Position numbers and translations under genes: made by a program. Shown here piece by piece: positions 9,323 through 20,664 of a stretch of DNA of 64,000 bases (its first letter is position 1; every line of letters starts with the position of its first letter). Source of the stretch: Bacteroidales bacterium (GTDB lineage Bacteria > Bacteroidota > Bacteroidia > Bacteroidales > UBA932); the NCBI GenBank assembly GCA_029098505.1, contig JAQXOE010000024.1, positions 62,001-126,000 of the forward strand, written 5' to 3'. The notes below the pieces were generated by a model. That model worked only from the letters and a program-made list of their open reading frames with translations, did not search any database and was not told the DNA's origin.

Positions 9323-10585
9323 TTATTCCACTGTCATCGCAGCCACATCATCTCCGTCATATACGCCGGCATCAAGTTTGGCTTTGATTTCCTTGAATGC
9401 TTTGAGAGTGTAATCAACATCCTCCATAGTGTGGGATGCTGTACATACGATTCTGAAAATAACCATTCCCTTAGGAATTACAGGATATACTACCATAGAG
9501 CAGAAGATACCGTAATTCTCACGGAGGTCCTTGGCCATCTTGGTAGCCTGAGCCACGCCACCCTTGATATGTACAGGAGTAACGCAAGCCTGTGCCTCAC
9601 CGATATCGAAGCCCTCTTTCACGAATCCATCCTGAATAGCGTGGGTGATCTGCCAGCACTTCTTGCGGAGCTCATCACCTTCAGGTGACATAATGATCTC
9701 GAGACGCTTTATATTGCCAATCACGAGAGGCATAGGGAGAGACTTCGCATACATCTGCGAACGCATATTGGCGCGAAGGTAGTTGATAATCTTGTGAGGT
9801 CCGGCAACAAAACCGCCGATGGAAGCCATTGACTTCGCAAATGCTCCGATGTAAAGGTCAATGTCGTCCATACAATGGAGTTCCTCCGATGTACCGCGTC
9901 CGTGCTCTCCGAGGAGACCGAAGCCGTGAGCATCGTCAATGAGGATGCGGAAATTGTATTTCTTCTTGAGTGCAGCGATCTGGTCAAGAATGCCGAGCGC
10001 TCCGGTCATACCGTATACGCCCTCGGTGATGAGGAGCACACCGCCGCCATTGGCATCAGCCTCGGCGCAAGCCCTGGCAAGGACTTTTTCGCAATCCACA
10101 ATATTGTTGTGGCGGTACTTGTATTTGCTTCCTATGTGGAGACGGATACCGTCAAGGAGGCAGGCATGACACTCAGCATCGTACACGATGACATCGTGAC
10201 GTGCAGTGAGAGCATCAATGGTCGAAACAATGCCTTGATAACCGAAATTGTAAAGGAAGGCATCCTCTTTCTTTTCGAACTCAGCAAACATTCTCTCGAG
10301 CTTCTCGTGGTATCTGGTATGACCTGACATCATTCGTGCTCCCATTGGGTAAGCGAGTCCCCATTGTGCCGCTGCCTCTGCGTCAGCCTTGCGCACCTCT
10401 GGGTGATTGGCAAGACCGAGATAGTTGTTGAGGCTCCAGTTGAGGACCGGTTTGCCGTTGAAGGTCATATGAGGACCCAATTCGCCCTCAAGACGGGGGT
10501 ACATATAGTATCCGAAGGCCTGATCAAAATACTGTCCGATAGGACCGCCTGAGTCCCTTTCGATTCTGTCAAAAATATCCAACAT
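9323..10585 (-). CDS. Alpha-oxoamine synthase, serine palmitoyltransferase/KBL-like
   Basis: PLP-dependent fold-type I enzyme that condenses an acyl-CoA with an amino acid. In Bacteroidetes this family includes serine palmitoyltransferase (sphingolipid synthesis) and 2-amino-3-ketobutyrate CoA ligase. Visible: SLNNYLGLANHPEVRKAD, GARMMSGHTRYHEKLE, the Asp/His pair in LIDDAHGFGLLGEHGRG, and the PLP lysine in GAFAKSMASIGGFVAG. Length 420, with a conserved-looking C-terminus IVCTASHTMEDVDYTLKAF. It lies 31 bases after gyrB without a visible promoter and before an SDR relic. Serine palmitoyltransferase is my preferred role but is an inference; glycine/acetyl-CoA activity is possible. Confidence 0.85.
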   Translation of the reverse strand: MLDIFDRIERDSGGPIGQYFDQAFGYYMYPRLEGELGPHMTFNGKPVLNWSLNNYLGLANHPEVRKADAEAAAQWGLAYPMGARMMSGHTRYHEKLERMFAEFEKKEDAFLYNFGYQGIVSTIDALTARHDVIVYDAECHACLLDGIRLHIGSKYKYRHNNIVDCEKVLARACAEADANGGGVLLITEGVYGMTGALGILDQIAALKKKYNFRILIDDAHGFGLLGEHGRGTSEELHCMDDIDLYIGAFAKSMASIGGFVAGPHKIINYLRANMRSQMYAKSLPMPLVIGNIKRLEIIMSPEGDELRKKCWQITHAIQDGFVKEGFDIGEAQACVTPVHIKGGVAQATKMAKDLRENYGIFCSMVVYPVIPKGMVIFRIVCTASHTMEDVDYTLKAFKEIKAKLDAGVYDGDDVAAMTVE

Positions 10586-10616
10586 TGTGTATGTTTTTTG
10601 GTTTTGGTTTTACTGA

Positions 10617-12656
<2,040 letters not shown>

Positions 12657-12661
12657 TCAAA

Positions 12662-12669
12662 CAAAATTA
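12662..12669 (-). promoter_or_regulatory. Candidate gyrB -7 box TAATTTTG
   Basis: TAATTTTG on the minus strand, 44 bases before the gyrB ATG. A TTTG at 12695-12692 lies 22 bases upstream, inside the end of the preceding gene. Confidence 0.5.
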
Positions 12670-12678
12670 CGAAAAAAA

Positions 12679-14460
12679 TTACAAATTAAGGCAAATTCCA
12701 AGCGTAAAATAAGGCTTGGTCTCGGCCACCATCAAATTCCTGCGAACATCGCTGTTCAGCAGATTGCCTCCCTTCACCCAAAGCGAGAAAAGTTTCTTGA
12801 ACCTATACTCGGCAGACAGACCAAGATCCGCCCAACCAGGAATAAAGCACTCATAGTCCAAGCCTGCTTCCACCCCTTCCGGGAGACCATCAGTCATATG
12901 GTGGGTGGCAGTCCTTCCACTCGCCCAATCCAGAGACAGCCCGGCAAACACCCTTCTGTTCCAATTGTATTTCATATCAAAGGAACCTGTAACAAGCGGC
13001 AAGCCTGCTGCATAACCGTATTCATTGAAGAAAGCCTTGCGCAAGTATGCATCAAGTTTCAAATCAAGTCTTTCCGAACCCCAGGCGGCATTGAGGTCAG
13101 CATATGCCAAGTTATAGTCAGCCATTTCGTAGCAATGAATGAACTTTCCCTCCGAAACGGGCTGTATTCCTTCCACAGGAGCATTCCTAAGCCCGGCATA
13201 TCCTCCGTCAAACTTGAACTGCAGCCTGTGACCGATACGGCCGCTGAATCCCAAAGAAGCATCGTAGGAAGTCATAGTAACGTCAGCAAGCCCTTCCAGG
13301 AACATTCCGCTTCCATAATTGTCAAACCAATGGTCGGCATTGAGGTAGGATGAATATGAATTGAACTTCTGCCCTCCCCTGACATCTGCAAAAAGCACAA
13401 GGGCATCTTCAATCATCTCAAGTGAGAGATGGGCATATGGATAGAATAAGCGGGGTTTGAAAGCCTCCTTCCCCTCTGGGACAACACGTTCGTAATCTGC
13501 AGATTGGATAACCTTGGAAAGGGTAGCACCTCCTGATATTTCGAATCTGTCAGTTCTGAACGTATAGGAAGGAGTGAAGTTCATTGAAATAGCTCCAATG
13601 CCGTATGAACGTGATGAAGAACCACTCTGCTCACTGTATCTCAGGCCACTGACGTCAGCGGACATACCCAACTTTTGTCTGCCTCCCATAGCGAAGCCGG
13701 CCTTTGCCGATGCCGCCAGCGAAAACTCGGAAGCCCTGTCATCCCAGGACATATGGCCAAGAAGACTCGAACCCGAAACCGACAGATCATAATCAAACGG
13801 AGACTCCGGAGCATTTGACTTCAGTCCCAGAGCAGCGTCTGCCGAAAATGCACTATGGCCACGCATCAGATAATGGAAAAGCCCTTCGCCTGCACTTGCC
13901 AGATAAGAGGCACGTGCGTCAAGACTCAGAACGGAAGACTTGGCATCATACCTCAGACTAGTGCCAAGAACATTTGTAAGGTCGTAACCTGTGTAGCTTC
14001 CATCCTTCTTGAAGCTGTAATTCCCACCATAAGACTTCTCCCAGGCTATTCCCGAATACGGTCCCCAATATCCGCCGTATTCATCATATACTGCGAGCTT
14101 GAGCCTTTTCTTCAGCACGGGATTCCAATAAAGCCTGGCCTCCGGATGTATGGTATAACCGACGCCCGCACTTAGCAATAAACGCTTGCCGTCATACACA
14201 CTGGCCTCAGGCTTCATATCTATGATGTATGGATTGAACTCATAGGCGCCTTTGTATGGATTGTCAAATACTGAATAGTTGAAATCCCAGTCGAAACGGA
14301 GCAGTGAGTCAGGCACAGCCATCTGAAGGCTATGCTTTGAAATATCCATAAGCTTATTGTCATATGCATTCGTAACCTGAACAGTAGGATTGAGGTTCTG
14401 TGCATAGGACAAAAGCGAAAATGCCAGAGCCGAAGCTATTGCGATATATCTTTTAATCAT
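12679..14460 (-). CDS. Outer-membrane beta-barrel protein
   Basis: Secreted protein of 593 residues with a clear signal peptide (MIKRYIAIASALAFSLLSYA, then QN). The rest is a succession of alternating, aromatic-rich amphipathic strands typical of a Bacteroidetes outer-membrane barrel, ending YFTLGICLNL. I see no TonB box or plug-domain signature, so it is not a complete TonB-dependent receptor of the usual type, although it may be related to the barrel part of one. It follows the large TPR protein after 6 bases and is surely co-transcribed with it; the pair probably acts in the periplasm and outer membrane. No specific function is assigned. Confidence 0.75.
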   Translation of the reverse strand: MIKRYIAIASALAFSLLSYAQNLNPTVQVTNAYDNKLMDISKHSLQMAVPDSLLRFDWDFNYSVFDNPYKGAYEFNPYIIDMKPEASVYDGKRLLLSAGVGYTIHPEARLYWNPVLKKRLKLAVYDEYGGYWGPYSGIAWEKSYGGNYSFKKDGSYTGYDLTNVLGTSLRYDAKSSVLSLDARASYLASAGEGLFHYLMRGHSAFSADAALGLKSNAPESPFDYDLSVSGSSLLGHMSWDDRASEFSLAASAKAGFAMGGRQKLGMSADVSGLRYSEQSGSSSRSYGIGAISMNFTPSYTFRTDRFEISGGATLSKVIQSADYERVVPEGKEAFKPRLFYPYAHLSLEMIEDALVLFADVRGGQKFNSYSSYLNADHWFDNYGSGMFLEGLADVTMTSYDASLGFSGRIGHRLQFKFDGGYAGLRNAPVEGIQPVSEGKFIHCYEMADYNLAYADLNAAWGSERLDLKLDAYLRKAFFNEYGYAAGLPLVTGSFDMKYNWNRRVFAGLSLDWASGRTATHHMTDGLPEGVEAGLDYECFIPGWADLGLSAEYRFKKLFSLWVKGGNLLNSDVRRNLMVAETKPYFTLGICLNL

Positions 14461-14466
14461 AAGCGC

Positions 14467-17448
14467 TTACATCATTTTTGAAAGTTTCTCCAATCTCATT
14501 CTGACATTCTCGAGGACATCGTCGTCAGGTCCTGAAGCCTCGTAGCCGGAAGCAACGCTTTCGAAAGTAGCCTTAGCCTGCCTTAAATTATCCTGCTCAG
14601 CGAAACTGTCACCAAGAACGATGAAGGCCTTGGCAAGCCAATAGCTCTGTCCATCCGCTTTTGCTGAGAAGTCGTAAACCATCTGCTCGACATCAGCGAA
14701 ATTGCCTTGATAATAAGCATCCTGTATGATAAGGAAGGCTGCTTCAGCCCCCTCATCGGTAGACGCTGCCTTGGAGAGCTGCTTAAGCATATTCAAGGCC
14801 TCATCACGGCGGCTTGTGGCAAGATAGGACTTGGCCTTCACATAATCGGCCTCGCGCGCCAATGCTTCGTCAATACCACCAGTCGAGCGGACAATGTCGG
14901 CAGAGGCAATGGCCTTGTCATAATCCTTTCCCGCGTAAGCCGACCTCATCATCCCTGATTTCGCTGTAAGGACATTGTCTTCAATACGTGCGACTTCAGC
15001 CAGACGGGAATACCCATCATAAGCATCGCTGTAATGACCAAGACCGTAGGAGAGGACAGCATAGTTGAGAGTTGCAGCCTCGATCAGGTTGCCGGCATCG
15101 GAACGTTCAAGAACCGAAGCATAGCGTTGTATGGCATTTTCTTTCTGCCCGAGCTCCTTGAAACACTCTGCAGCATAGAACTGCGAAGTAGTGAAGCCGG
15201 AACCCTCAGGATATGCTTCCTGATACTTCTCGATGGCAGCAAGAGCCTTTTGATAATTTCCGCTCAGGAATACCTGTTCAGCCGAATTGAAATAAATTTC
15301 CTCCTTTTCCGCATCGCTCTTCTTTCCTCCCGCGCCCAAACCATCGACGTATGCAATATACTTTTCAGGCTCGCCAAGCGACTGATATATGGACTCAATG
15401 GCCAGCAATGCATCCTCGGTATATTCGTTTTTTGGGAGAGTCTCCACCACCCTCTTGTAATACTCGAGGGCCTTGTCGTTCCTGGAGGCATTTCTTGATA
15501 TCATTCCAAGCTCAATCAGGGAGCGGGCAATGAAATTGCCATCCTTGGTATTGCTGCTGAGGAGCTCGAAGCACTTGACGGCATTGGCATTGTCCTTAAT
15601 GTCAACATAAGCCCTTCCGAGCTCGTACATTGCCTCCGAATAAAGGATAGCCGACGGCGAAGCATCCATTACCGGAGCGAGAGCAGAGACCTTCTTTTTC
15701 TTGTCTCCTGACAAGCCGTACGAAAGACCGAGCTGGTAATAAGGATAGATATCATCAGGGTCATTGTACTTCGCAAGCACATTCTCGTAGGCCTGCTGGG
15801 CAGCCTTGTAATCCTTGCGCGCGAAATCACAATCAGCCCTGCGTACAGACGCATCCTTGGCCTGAGCCTGGGCTCCCGAAGCGAGGTAGTTGTCAAACCA
15901 CTTGGCAGCATTGGAATAATCTTCCTCCTTGAAATAGCAATATGCAAGGTTATATGGGAGCAGCAAGCCCTCTTCATGCTGCTGAAGCGCTGAATTGTTG
16001 TAGAGTTCAGTGAATATCTTCTCAGCATCTTCATAACGGCCCATATTGTAGTATGACTCAGCAAGCCAGTAGCGCGAAAGCTGGTTGAAAGGATTCCTTT
16101 TGTCTGTATAGAAGGCGGCTGCCTGCAAGTTCTGGACAGCTTCCCTCCACGAGCCTGCAGAAATCAGCTGGACGGCACGCAAGTAGTTGGCTTTCATATA
16201 GTTGCTCCGCATATCGGGGCTGAGTTCGTCGATATTGTCATAAGCCTCAACGGCTCCGGCATAATCACGGCTCACGAGTTTTGAGAGCGCCATATAACTA
16301 TAGATATCGTCACCTCTCTTAGATTTCGAATATTTGGCGATATAGTCGGTAAATGCGCTTCCGTCCTGATTCAGGTCAAAAGCCAGCTTGGCATAATTGA
16401 AGAAAGCGTCTTCCTTAATATCGGCATCGTAATCCAGTACCGAAGCTTCCTTGAAGGCGTTCATAGCAGCGACCTTGTTCTTGGTCTGGATATAGGCATT
16501 TCCGAGTTCATAAGAGGCAATCTGACCTATGGAGTCAGTGCGGAAACTCATCCTGTTGAAGTTTTCTATCGCTCCCTCGAAGTCCTTCACCGCATAAAGC
16601 ATCGAGCCAGCATAGAAGTAGTCCGAGCGGCTTTTTGACTCATCACTGTCAGAGGTTTTCTCGTAGAAGTCCTTGGCCTTGTCGACATTGCCCAGAACAA
16701 GATAGGATTCGGAAATGATTCTGGCGAGGCGGGGCTGCCTTTCAGATGGGATTCTGTCAAACATCTGCGGTCCGTTCTCCACCACATAGCGGTAATCCTT
16801 GTCCATAAAGCGGCATTCAAGTATGTAGTACCTCGAATAGTCCAGAAAACGGGGATCCTTCGCGGAAAGATTGAACCATTCCTCGGCAGATTCGAATTCA
16901 TTGCGGCAATAGTCTATGTAACCTATGGAAAAGCGGGACGGTGCAGTAAAATCGGAGAAAGGCATCTTTTCGACATCCGTGAAACTTTTCCTGGCAGTAT
17001 CATAATTGCCCAGGCTGAAATCACAATAAGCGCGTTTGAAAATGTATTCGGCTATCTGTCCCTTTTCCAGTTCATCCTTCGAGAAAGAGAGGAACTCCCT
17101 CTTGGCTGCAGCGTAATCACCGCCGTCAAAGAAATCGAGGCCGCGTTGGAAGCGCATCTGTCCGAGGAGGACTGACTCAGGGTACTTTTCCGAATAGGCA
17201 TCGATTAGAGACTCATAGCCCACGGTTCTCATCTTTGCAGCACAAAGCACAGCATAACCCTCGCTCAGATGGTCTTCATTGCGGATATGCAGATCCTCGA
17301 AGAGAGAACGGGCACTCTGGTACATTCCGCTTCTATAAAGTTTTAAAGCCTGCTTGAAATCCTTATCCTTCGGTGCAGCGTCAGCAATAAGTGTTCCGGA
17401 CGCCAGGAGGATTGCGGCAAGTGCGGCTGATATATATTTCCTATTCAT
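14467..17448 (-). CDS. Large secreted tetratricopeptide-repeat protein
   Basis: About 993 residues with a signal peptide (MNRKYISAALAAILLASG...ADA) followed by a nearly continuous array of TPR-like helical pairs. Repeats with the A/G/Y/A spacing are easy to see, for example LYRSGMYQSARSLFEDL, LGNYDTARKSFTDVEKM, MGRYEDAEKIFTELY and NYQKALAAIEKYQEAYPEG. The ATG at 17448 is chosen: a TTG at 17466 would lengthen the frame by 6 codons but lies only 4 bases after a TAnnTTTG box and spoils the signal peptide. It is the first gene of a two-gene operon with the outer-membrane barrel. Probably a periplasmic scaffold; partners unknown. Confidence 0.85.
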   Translation of the reverse strand: MNRKYISAALAAILLASGTLIADAAPKDKDFKQALKLYRSGMYQSARSLFEDLHIRNEDHLSEGYAVLCAAKMRTVGYESLIDAYSEKYPESVLLGQMRFQRGLDFFDGGDYAAAKREFLSFSKDELEKGQIAEYIFKRAYCDFSLGNYDTARKSFTDVEKMPFSDFTAPSRFSIGYIDYCRNEFESAEEWFNLSAKDPRFLDYSRYYILECRFMDKDYRYVVENGPQMFDRIPSERQPRLARIISESYLVLGNVDKAKDFYEKTSDSDESKSRSDYFYAGSMLYAVKDFEGAIENFNRMSFRTDSIGQIASYELGNAYIQTKNKVAAMNAFKEASVLDYDADIKEDAFFNYAKLAFDLNQDGSAFTDYIAKYSKSKRGDDIYSYMALSKLVSRDYAGAVEAYDNIDELSPDMRSNYMKANYLRAVQLISAGSWREAVQNLQAAAFYTDKRNPFNQLSRYWLAESYYNMGRYEDAEKIFTELYNNSALQQHEEGLLLPYNLAYCYFKEEDYSNAAKWFDNYLASGAQAQAKDASVRRADCDFARKDYKAAQQAYENVLAKYNDPDDIYPYYQLGLSYGLSGDKKKKVSALAPVMDASPSAILYSEAMYELGRAYVDIKDNANAVKCFELLSSNTKDGNFIARSLIELGMISRNASRNDKALEYYKRVVETLPKNEYTEDALLAIESIYQSLGEPEKYIAYVDGLGAGGKKSDAEKEEIYFNSAEQVFLSGNYQKALAAIEKYQEAYPEGSGFTTSQFYAAECFKELGQKENAIQRYASVLERSDAGNLIEAATLNYAVLSYGLGHYSDAYDGYSRLAEVARIEDNVLTAKSGMMRSAYAGKDYDKAIASADIVRSTGGIDEALAREADYVKAKSYLATSRRDEALNMLKQLSKAASTDEGAEAAFLIIQDAYYQGNFADVEQMVYDFSAKADGQSYWLAKAFIVLGDSFAEQDNLRQAKATFESVASGYEASGPDDDVLENVRMRLEKLSKMM

Positions 17449-17470
17449 ATACAAGATTTGTATCAATCTA

Positions 17471-17478
17471 CAAATTTA
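17471..17478 (-). promoter_or_regulatory. -7 box TAAATTTG for the TPR/barrel operon
   Basis: TAAATTTG on the minus strand, 22 bases before the ATG at 17448; a TTG at 17498-17496 lies 17 bases further upstream. Confidence 0.6.
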
Positions 17479-17544
17479 CTCATTTTCGCACACAACAAAA
17501 AATGTACAAAAGGGCTCCCGGACAAAAAACTTCTATTTTTCTGT

Positions 17545-17552
17545 TATATTTG
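17545..17552 (+). promoter_or_regulatory. -7 box TATATTTG for ftsE
   Basis: TATATTTG ending 16 bases before the ftsE ATG. No clean -33 element is visible. Confidence 0.6.
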
Positions 17553-17568
17553 TAAAAAAAGATAAGCA

Positions 17569-18279
17569 ATGGAAAACAAGCCCATAATCAGCTTCAAAGA
17601 TGCAGACATATTAAACGGAGAGAGCATAGTGATTTACGGTCTGGATATGGAAATCCATCCCGGAGATTTTGTCTATATAGTGGGCAAGGTAGGCACAGGC
17701 AAGACCTCGATAATAAGGACAATGATTGCCGAAAATCCACTCAAGAAAGGCAAGGGAGAGGTTTGCGGATACAATCTGAACGGCATCAAACCCAAGGACA
17801 TTCCTTTCTTGAGAAGGAAGCTTGGAGTGGTGTTTCAGGACTTCCAGCTCCTGATGGACAGAAGTGTCGAAGAGAATCTTGAATTCGTGTTGAAAGCCAC
17901 AGGCTGGAAAAAGAACGAAGATATCGACAGACGCATAGGTGAAGTGCTGGAAGCCGTGGGAATGAGTACCAAGGCCCACAAGAAGCCCCACCAGCTGTCC
18001 GGAGGTGAGCAGCAGCGCATCGCCATTGCCCGCTCAATACTCAACAGCCCCCAGCTCATCATCGCGGATGAGCCTACTGGCAATCTTGACAATGAGACGG
18101 CTGACGGCATACTCTCCCTTCTCAGTTCAATCAATAAGAAGAACGGTACGGCAATAGTAATGGTCACTCACAACAGAAGCATTTTCGAGAAGTATCCCGG
18201 ACGCGTTTTTGAGTGCAAGGACGAAAGTTGCAGAGAAAGCGGAAATAACGGTACTATAGAAATCAAGGCCAATATATGA
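17569..18279 (+). CDS. ftsE: FtsE-like ABC ATPase
   Basis: Cytoplasmic ATPase of the FtsEX type, which with the membrane protein FtsX controls peptidoglycan hydrolysis at the division site. Walker A GKVGTGKT at 39-46, the Q-loop in [12 protein letters not shown] signature [14 protein letters not shown], Walker [13 protein letters not shown] and the H-loop VTHN are all intact in 236 residues. The close match to the MacB/LolD/FtsE group and the PTGNLD Walker B extension support the call. ftsX is not adjacent, which is usual in Bacteroidetes as far as I know. The gene overlaps nth by four bases (ATGA). A LolD-like role cannot be fully excluded. Confidence 0.85.
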   Translation: MENKPIISFKDADILNGESIVIYGLDMEIHPGDFVYIVGKVGTGKTSIIRTMIAENPLKKGKGEVCGYNLNGIKPKDIPFLRRKLGVVFQDFQLLMDRSVEENLEFVLKATGWKKNEDIDRRIGEVLEAVGMSTKAHKKPHQLSGGEQQRIAIARSILNSPQLIIADEPTGNLDNETADGILSLLSSINKKNGTAIVMVTHNRSIFEKYPGRVFECKDESCRESGNNGTIEIKANI

Positions 18280-18920
18280 CAAAGAAGGAAAGATACGCGG
18301 GCATCATAGATTGGTTCAGCTGCAATCTGCCAGTCGCCGAAACCGAACTCAAATTTGAAACCCCCTTCCAGCTGCTTGTTGCCGTTGTTCTTTCGGCTCA
18401 ATGCACTGACAAGAGGGTCAATATGATAACGCCGGAACTCTTCAGGCACTACCCCAATGCGGAAAGGATGGCTGAAGCAGGTTTCGAGCAGATTTTCGAC
18501 CTCATCCGTTCGGTATCCTACCCCAACAACAAAACCCGCCATCTGATGGGGCTTTCCCGCAAGTTGGTGGATGATTTCCAGGGAGAGGTACCTTCGGACA
18601 TAGACAGTTTGATGAGCCTGCCGGGAGTAGGACGCAAAAGCGCCAATGTTCTGGCATCAATAGTCTATGACAAGCCTGTAATCGCGGTTGACACCCACGT
18701 TTTCAGGGTTTCGCACAGGCTGGGACTGTCAGATGGCAAGACTCCCCTTGCTGTGGAACTGGATCTGGAAAAACACATTCCAGCCGAACTGAGGCCAAAA
18801 GCCCACCATTGGCTGATACTCCACGGCCGTTACACTTGCACGGCCAGAGCTCCGAAATGCGGGGAATGCGGACTGCAAAGCTGGTGCCGTGAGCATTCCC
18901 GCATCAAGAAACAAGTCTAG
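18276..18920 (+). CDS. nth: Endonuclease III (DNA glycosylase/AP lyase)
   Basis: Base-excision repair enzyme that removes oxidised pyrimidines. The helix-hairpin-helix LPGVGRKSANV carries the catalytic Lys121, followed by Asp139 in AVDTHVFRVSHRLGL. The C-terminal [4Fe-4S] cluster loop is complete: Cys188, Cys195, Cys198, Cys204 (C-X6-C-X2-C-X5-C). Length 214 is standard. It starts inside the end of ftsE (ATGA), so the two are coupled. Its TAG stop is nested with the TAG stop of the converging pgm gene in one CTAG palindrome. Confidence 0.97.
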   Translation: MTKKERYAGIIDWFSCNLPVAETELKFETPFQLLVAVVLSAQCTDKRVNMITPELFRHYPNAERMAEAGFEQIFDLIRSVSYPNNKTRHLMGLSRKLVDDFQGEVPSDIDSLMSLPGVGRKSANVLASIVYDKPVIAVDTHVFRVSHRLGLSDGKTPLAVELDLEKHIPAELRPKAHHWLILHGRYTCTARAPKCGECGLQSWCREHSRIKKQV

Positions 18921-20581
18921 TTTACGAACTGAGCCTTGAGCCGTGCAATCTTTTCCTCTGCATCGGCGCCCTTGGCTCCGAAATAGAATTTGATCTTAGG
19001 CTCGGTCCCGGAAGGTCTTACAGACACGACATCGCCTGCCTCATCGAAGAACTGGAGCACATTGGACTTAGGCTGTCCTGTCTTCTCCGGCTCAAGGTAA
19101 TCCACTACCCTGTTTACAGGCGAAGCGCAGAGCTCGCGAGGAGGATTTGAACGGAGGTCCGCCATAATCTGCTGAATCTCCTCCGCACCTGATTTGCCCT
19201 TGCGCACAAGCGAAACGAGACCCTCCTTACGGAAGCCGTACTCATCATAAATCTTCTGCATCAGCTGATAAAGGGTCATACCCTGATCTGCCGCCCAGGC
19301 AGCGCATTCAGCAACCATAAGGCAGGAAACCTGAGCATCCTTGTCACGGACAAACTCGCCGACGTTGAAACCGTAGCTTTCCTCACCTCCACAAATAAAC
19401 TCTCCGCCAAGAGCCTCCTGACGTTTAACCACCTCGGCAATGTATTTGAAGCCGGTGAGCACATTGTATACAGGTACACCGAAACTCTTGCAGATATCAG
19501 TAATAAGTTCGGTGGTCACAATAGTCTTAACAACATACTTGCCCTCAGTGAGTTTTCCAAGCTCCTTCCATCTATTGAGAATGTAGTAGGTAAGGAGGGA
19601 ACCGGTCTGGTTTCCGTTGAAAAGCACCATCTTACCGTCATTGTCACGGACTGCAATACCCATACGGTCAGCATCAGGGTCGGTACCGATTACGATGTCC
19701 GCTCCTGTCTCCTCAGCCCTGTCAATAGCCATCTGAAGAGCAGCAGGCTCCTCCGGATTAGGTGAAACAACTGTTGGGAAATCGCCGTCGCTTACATCCT
19801 GGTCAGGGACATTGATGATATTCTTGAAACCAGCACGATGGAGAATCTCAGGGACGAGACGGACTCCACAACCGTGAAGAGGAGTATATACTATCTTGAG
19901 GTCCGAATGGCGCTTGTTGGCTTCAGGACTGAGCGAAAGTGACAGAAGGTCACGGAGATAAAGTTCATCCACATCCTTGCCCATTACGTCAATCTCACCG
20001 CATTTCAAATCGGACTTGAACTTGACCATAGAAGGATCAGTAATCTTGGCAACCTCCTCAACTATCTCCTTGTCGACAGGAGAAGTGACCTGACCTCCGT
20101 CAGACCAGGATACCTTGTAGCCGTTGTATTCCTTAGGATTGTGGGATGCGGTAATCATAATGCCGGCAACAGCGCCCTTGAGACGTACAGCATAGCTCAT
20201 CTCAGGAGTAGGACGGATATTGTCAAAGATATAGACGTGGATACCGTTTGCAGAAAGCACGTCGGCTGCTATTTTGGCGAATTCCTTACTATGGTTTCTG
20301 CTGTCGTAAGAAATGCAGACCTTAAGGTCATCACCCTCACAATGAGAAAGGATGTAATTCGCAAGTCCCTGGGTAGCCATACCTACAGTGTACTTGTTCA
20401 TTCTATTCGTACCAACACCCATAATGCCTCTGAGTCCACCTGTTCCGAATTCAAGATTCTTGTAGAACGCATCTTCGAATCCTGCGGGATCCTCATTTCT
20501 GAGTTCAATGATTTTGCACTTAGTTTCCGGGTCGAAATCACCCTTGAGCCAGCTCTCGGCCACTTCTTTATAGTCTTTCAT
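18917..20581 (-). CDS. Phosphoglucomutase/phosphomannomutase family (phospho-sugar mutase)
   Basis: Interconverts hexose 1- and 6-phosphates. The alpha-D-phosphohexomutase motifs are all present in 554 residues: the phosphoserine loop MITASHNPKEYNGYK, the Mg-binding DPDADRMG, the sugar-binding GGEESYGF and the phosphate-binding RPSGTEPKIKFY. The N-terminus (FGTGGLRGIMGVGTNRMN) is typical of the PgcA-like branch, which mostly uses glucose phosphates. It has its own promoter divergent from the THUMP-like methyltransferase gene. Glucose against mannose specificity cannot be decided by eye. Confidence 0.93.
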   Translation of the reverse strand: MKDYKEVAESWLKGDFDPETKCKIIELRNEDPAGFEDAFYKNLEFGTGGLRGIMGVGTNRMNKYTVGMATQGLANYILSHCEGDDLKVCISYDSRNHSKEFAKIAADVLSANGIHVYIFDNIRPTPEMSYAVRLKGAVAGIMITASHNPKEYNGYKVSWSDGGQVTSPVDKEIVEEVAKITDPSMVKFKSDLKCGEIDVMGKDVDELYLRDLLSLSLSPEANKRHSDLKIVYTPLHGCGVRLVPEILHRAGFKNIINVPDQDVSDGDFPTVVSPNPEEPAALQMAIDRAEETGADIVIGTDPDADRMGIAVRDNDGKMVLFNGNQTGSLLTYYILNRWKELGKLTEGKYVVKTIVTTELITDICKSFGVPVYNVLTGFKYIAEVVKRQEALGGEFICGGEESYGFNVGEFVRDKDAQVSCLMVAECAAWAADQGMTLYQLMQKIYDEYGFRKEGLVSLVRKGKSGAEEIQQIMADLRSNPPRELCASPVNRVVDYLEPEKTGQPKSNVLQFFDEAGDVVSVRPSGTEPKIKFYFGAKGADAEEKIARLKAQFVN

Positions 20582-20622
20582 CGTATATGTGGAAGTTTTG
20601 ATTAATAGTCAAATAACAATTT

Positions 20623-20630
20623 CAAATTTA
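20623..20630 (-). promoter_or_regulatory. -7 box TAAATTTG for the phosphohexomutase
   Basis: TAAATTTG on the minus strand, 41 bases before the ATG at 20581. Confidence 0.55.
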
Positions 20631-20651
20631 ACACTTTTTTACAATAATCAG

Positions 20652-20659
20652 TACCTTTG
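20652..20659 (+). promoter_or_regulatory. -7 box TACCTTTG immediately before the THUMP-like gene
   Basis: TACCTTTG with only 5 bases between it and the ATG at 20665; transcription from it would start at or next to the start codon. Confidence 0.5.
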
Positions 20660-20664
20660 CCGAT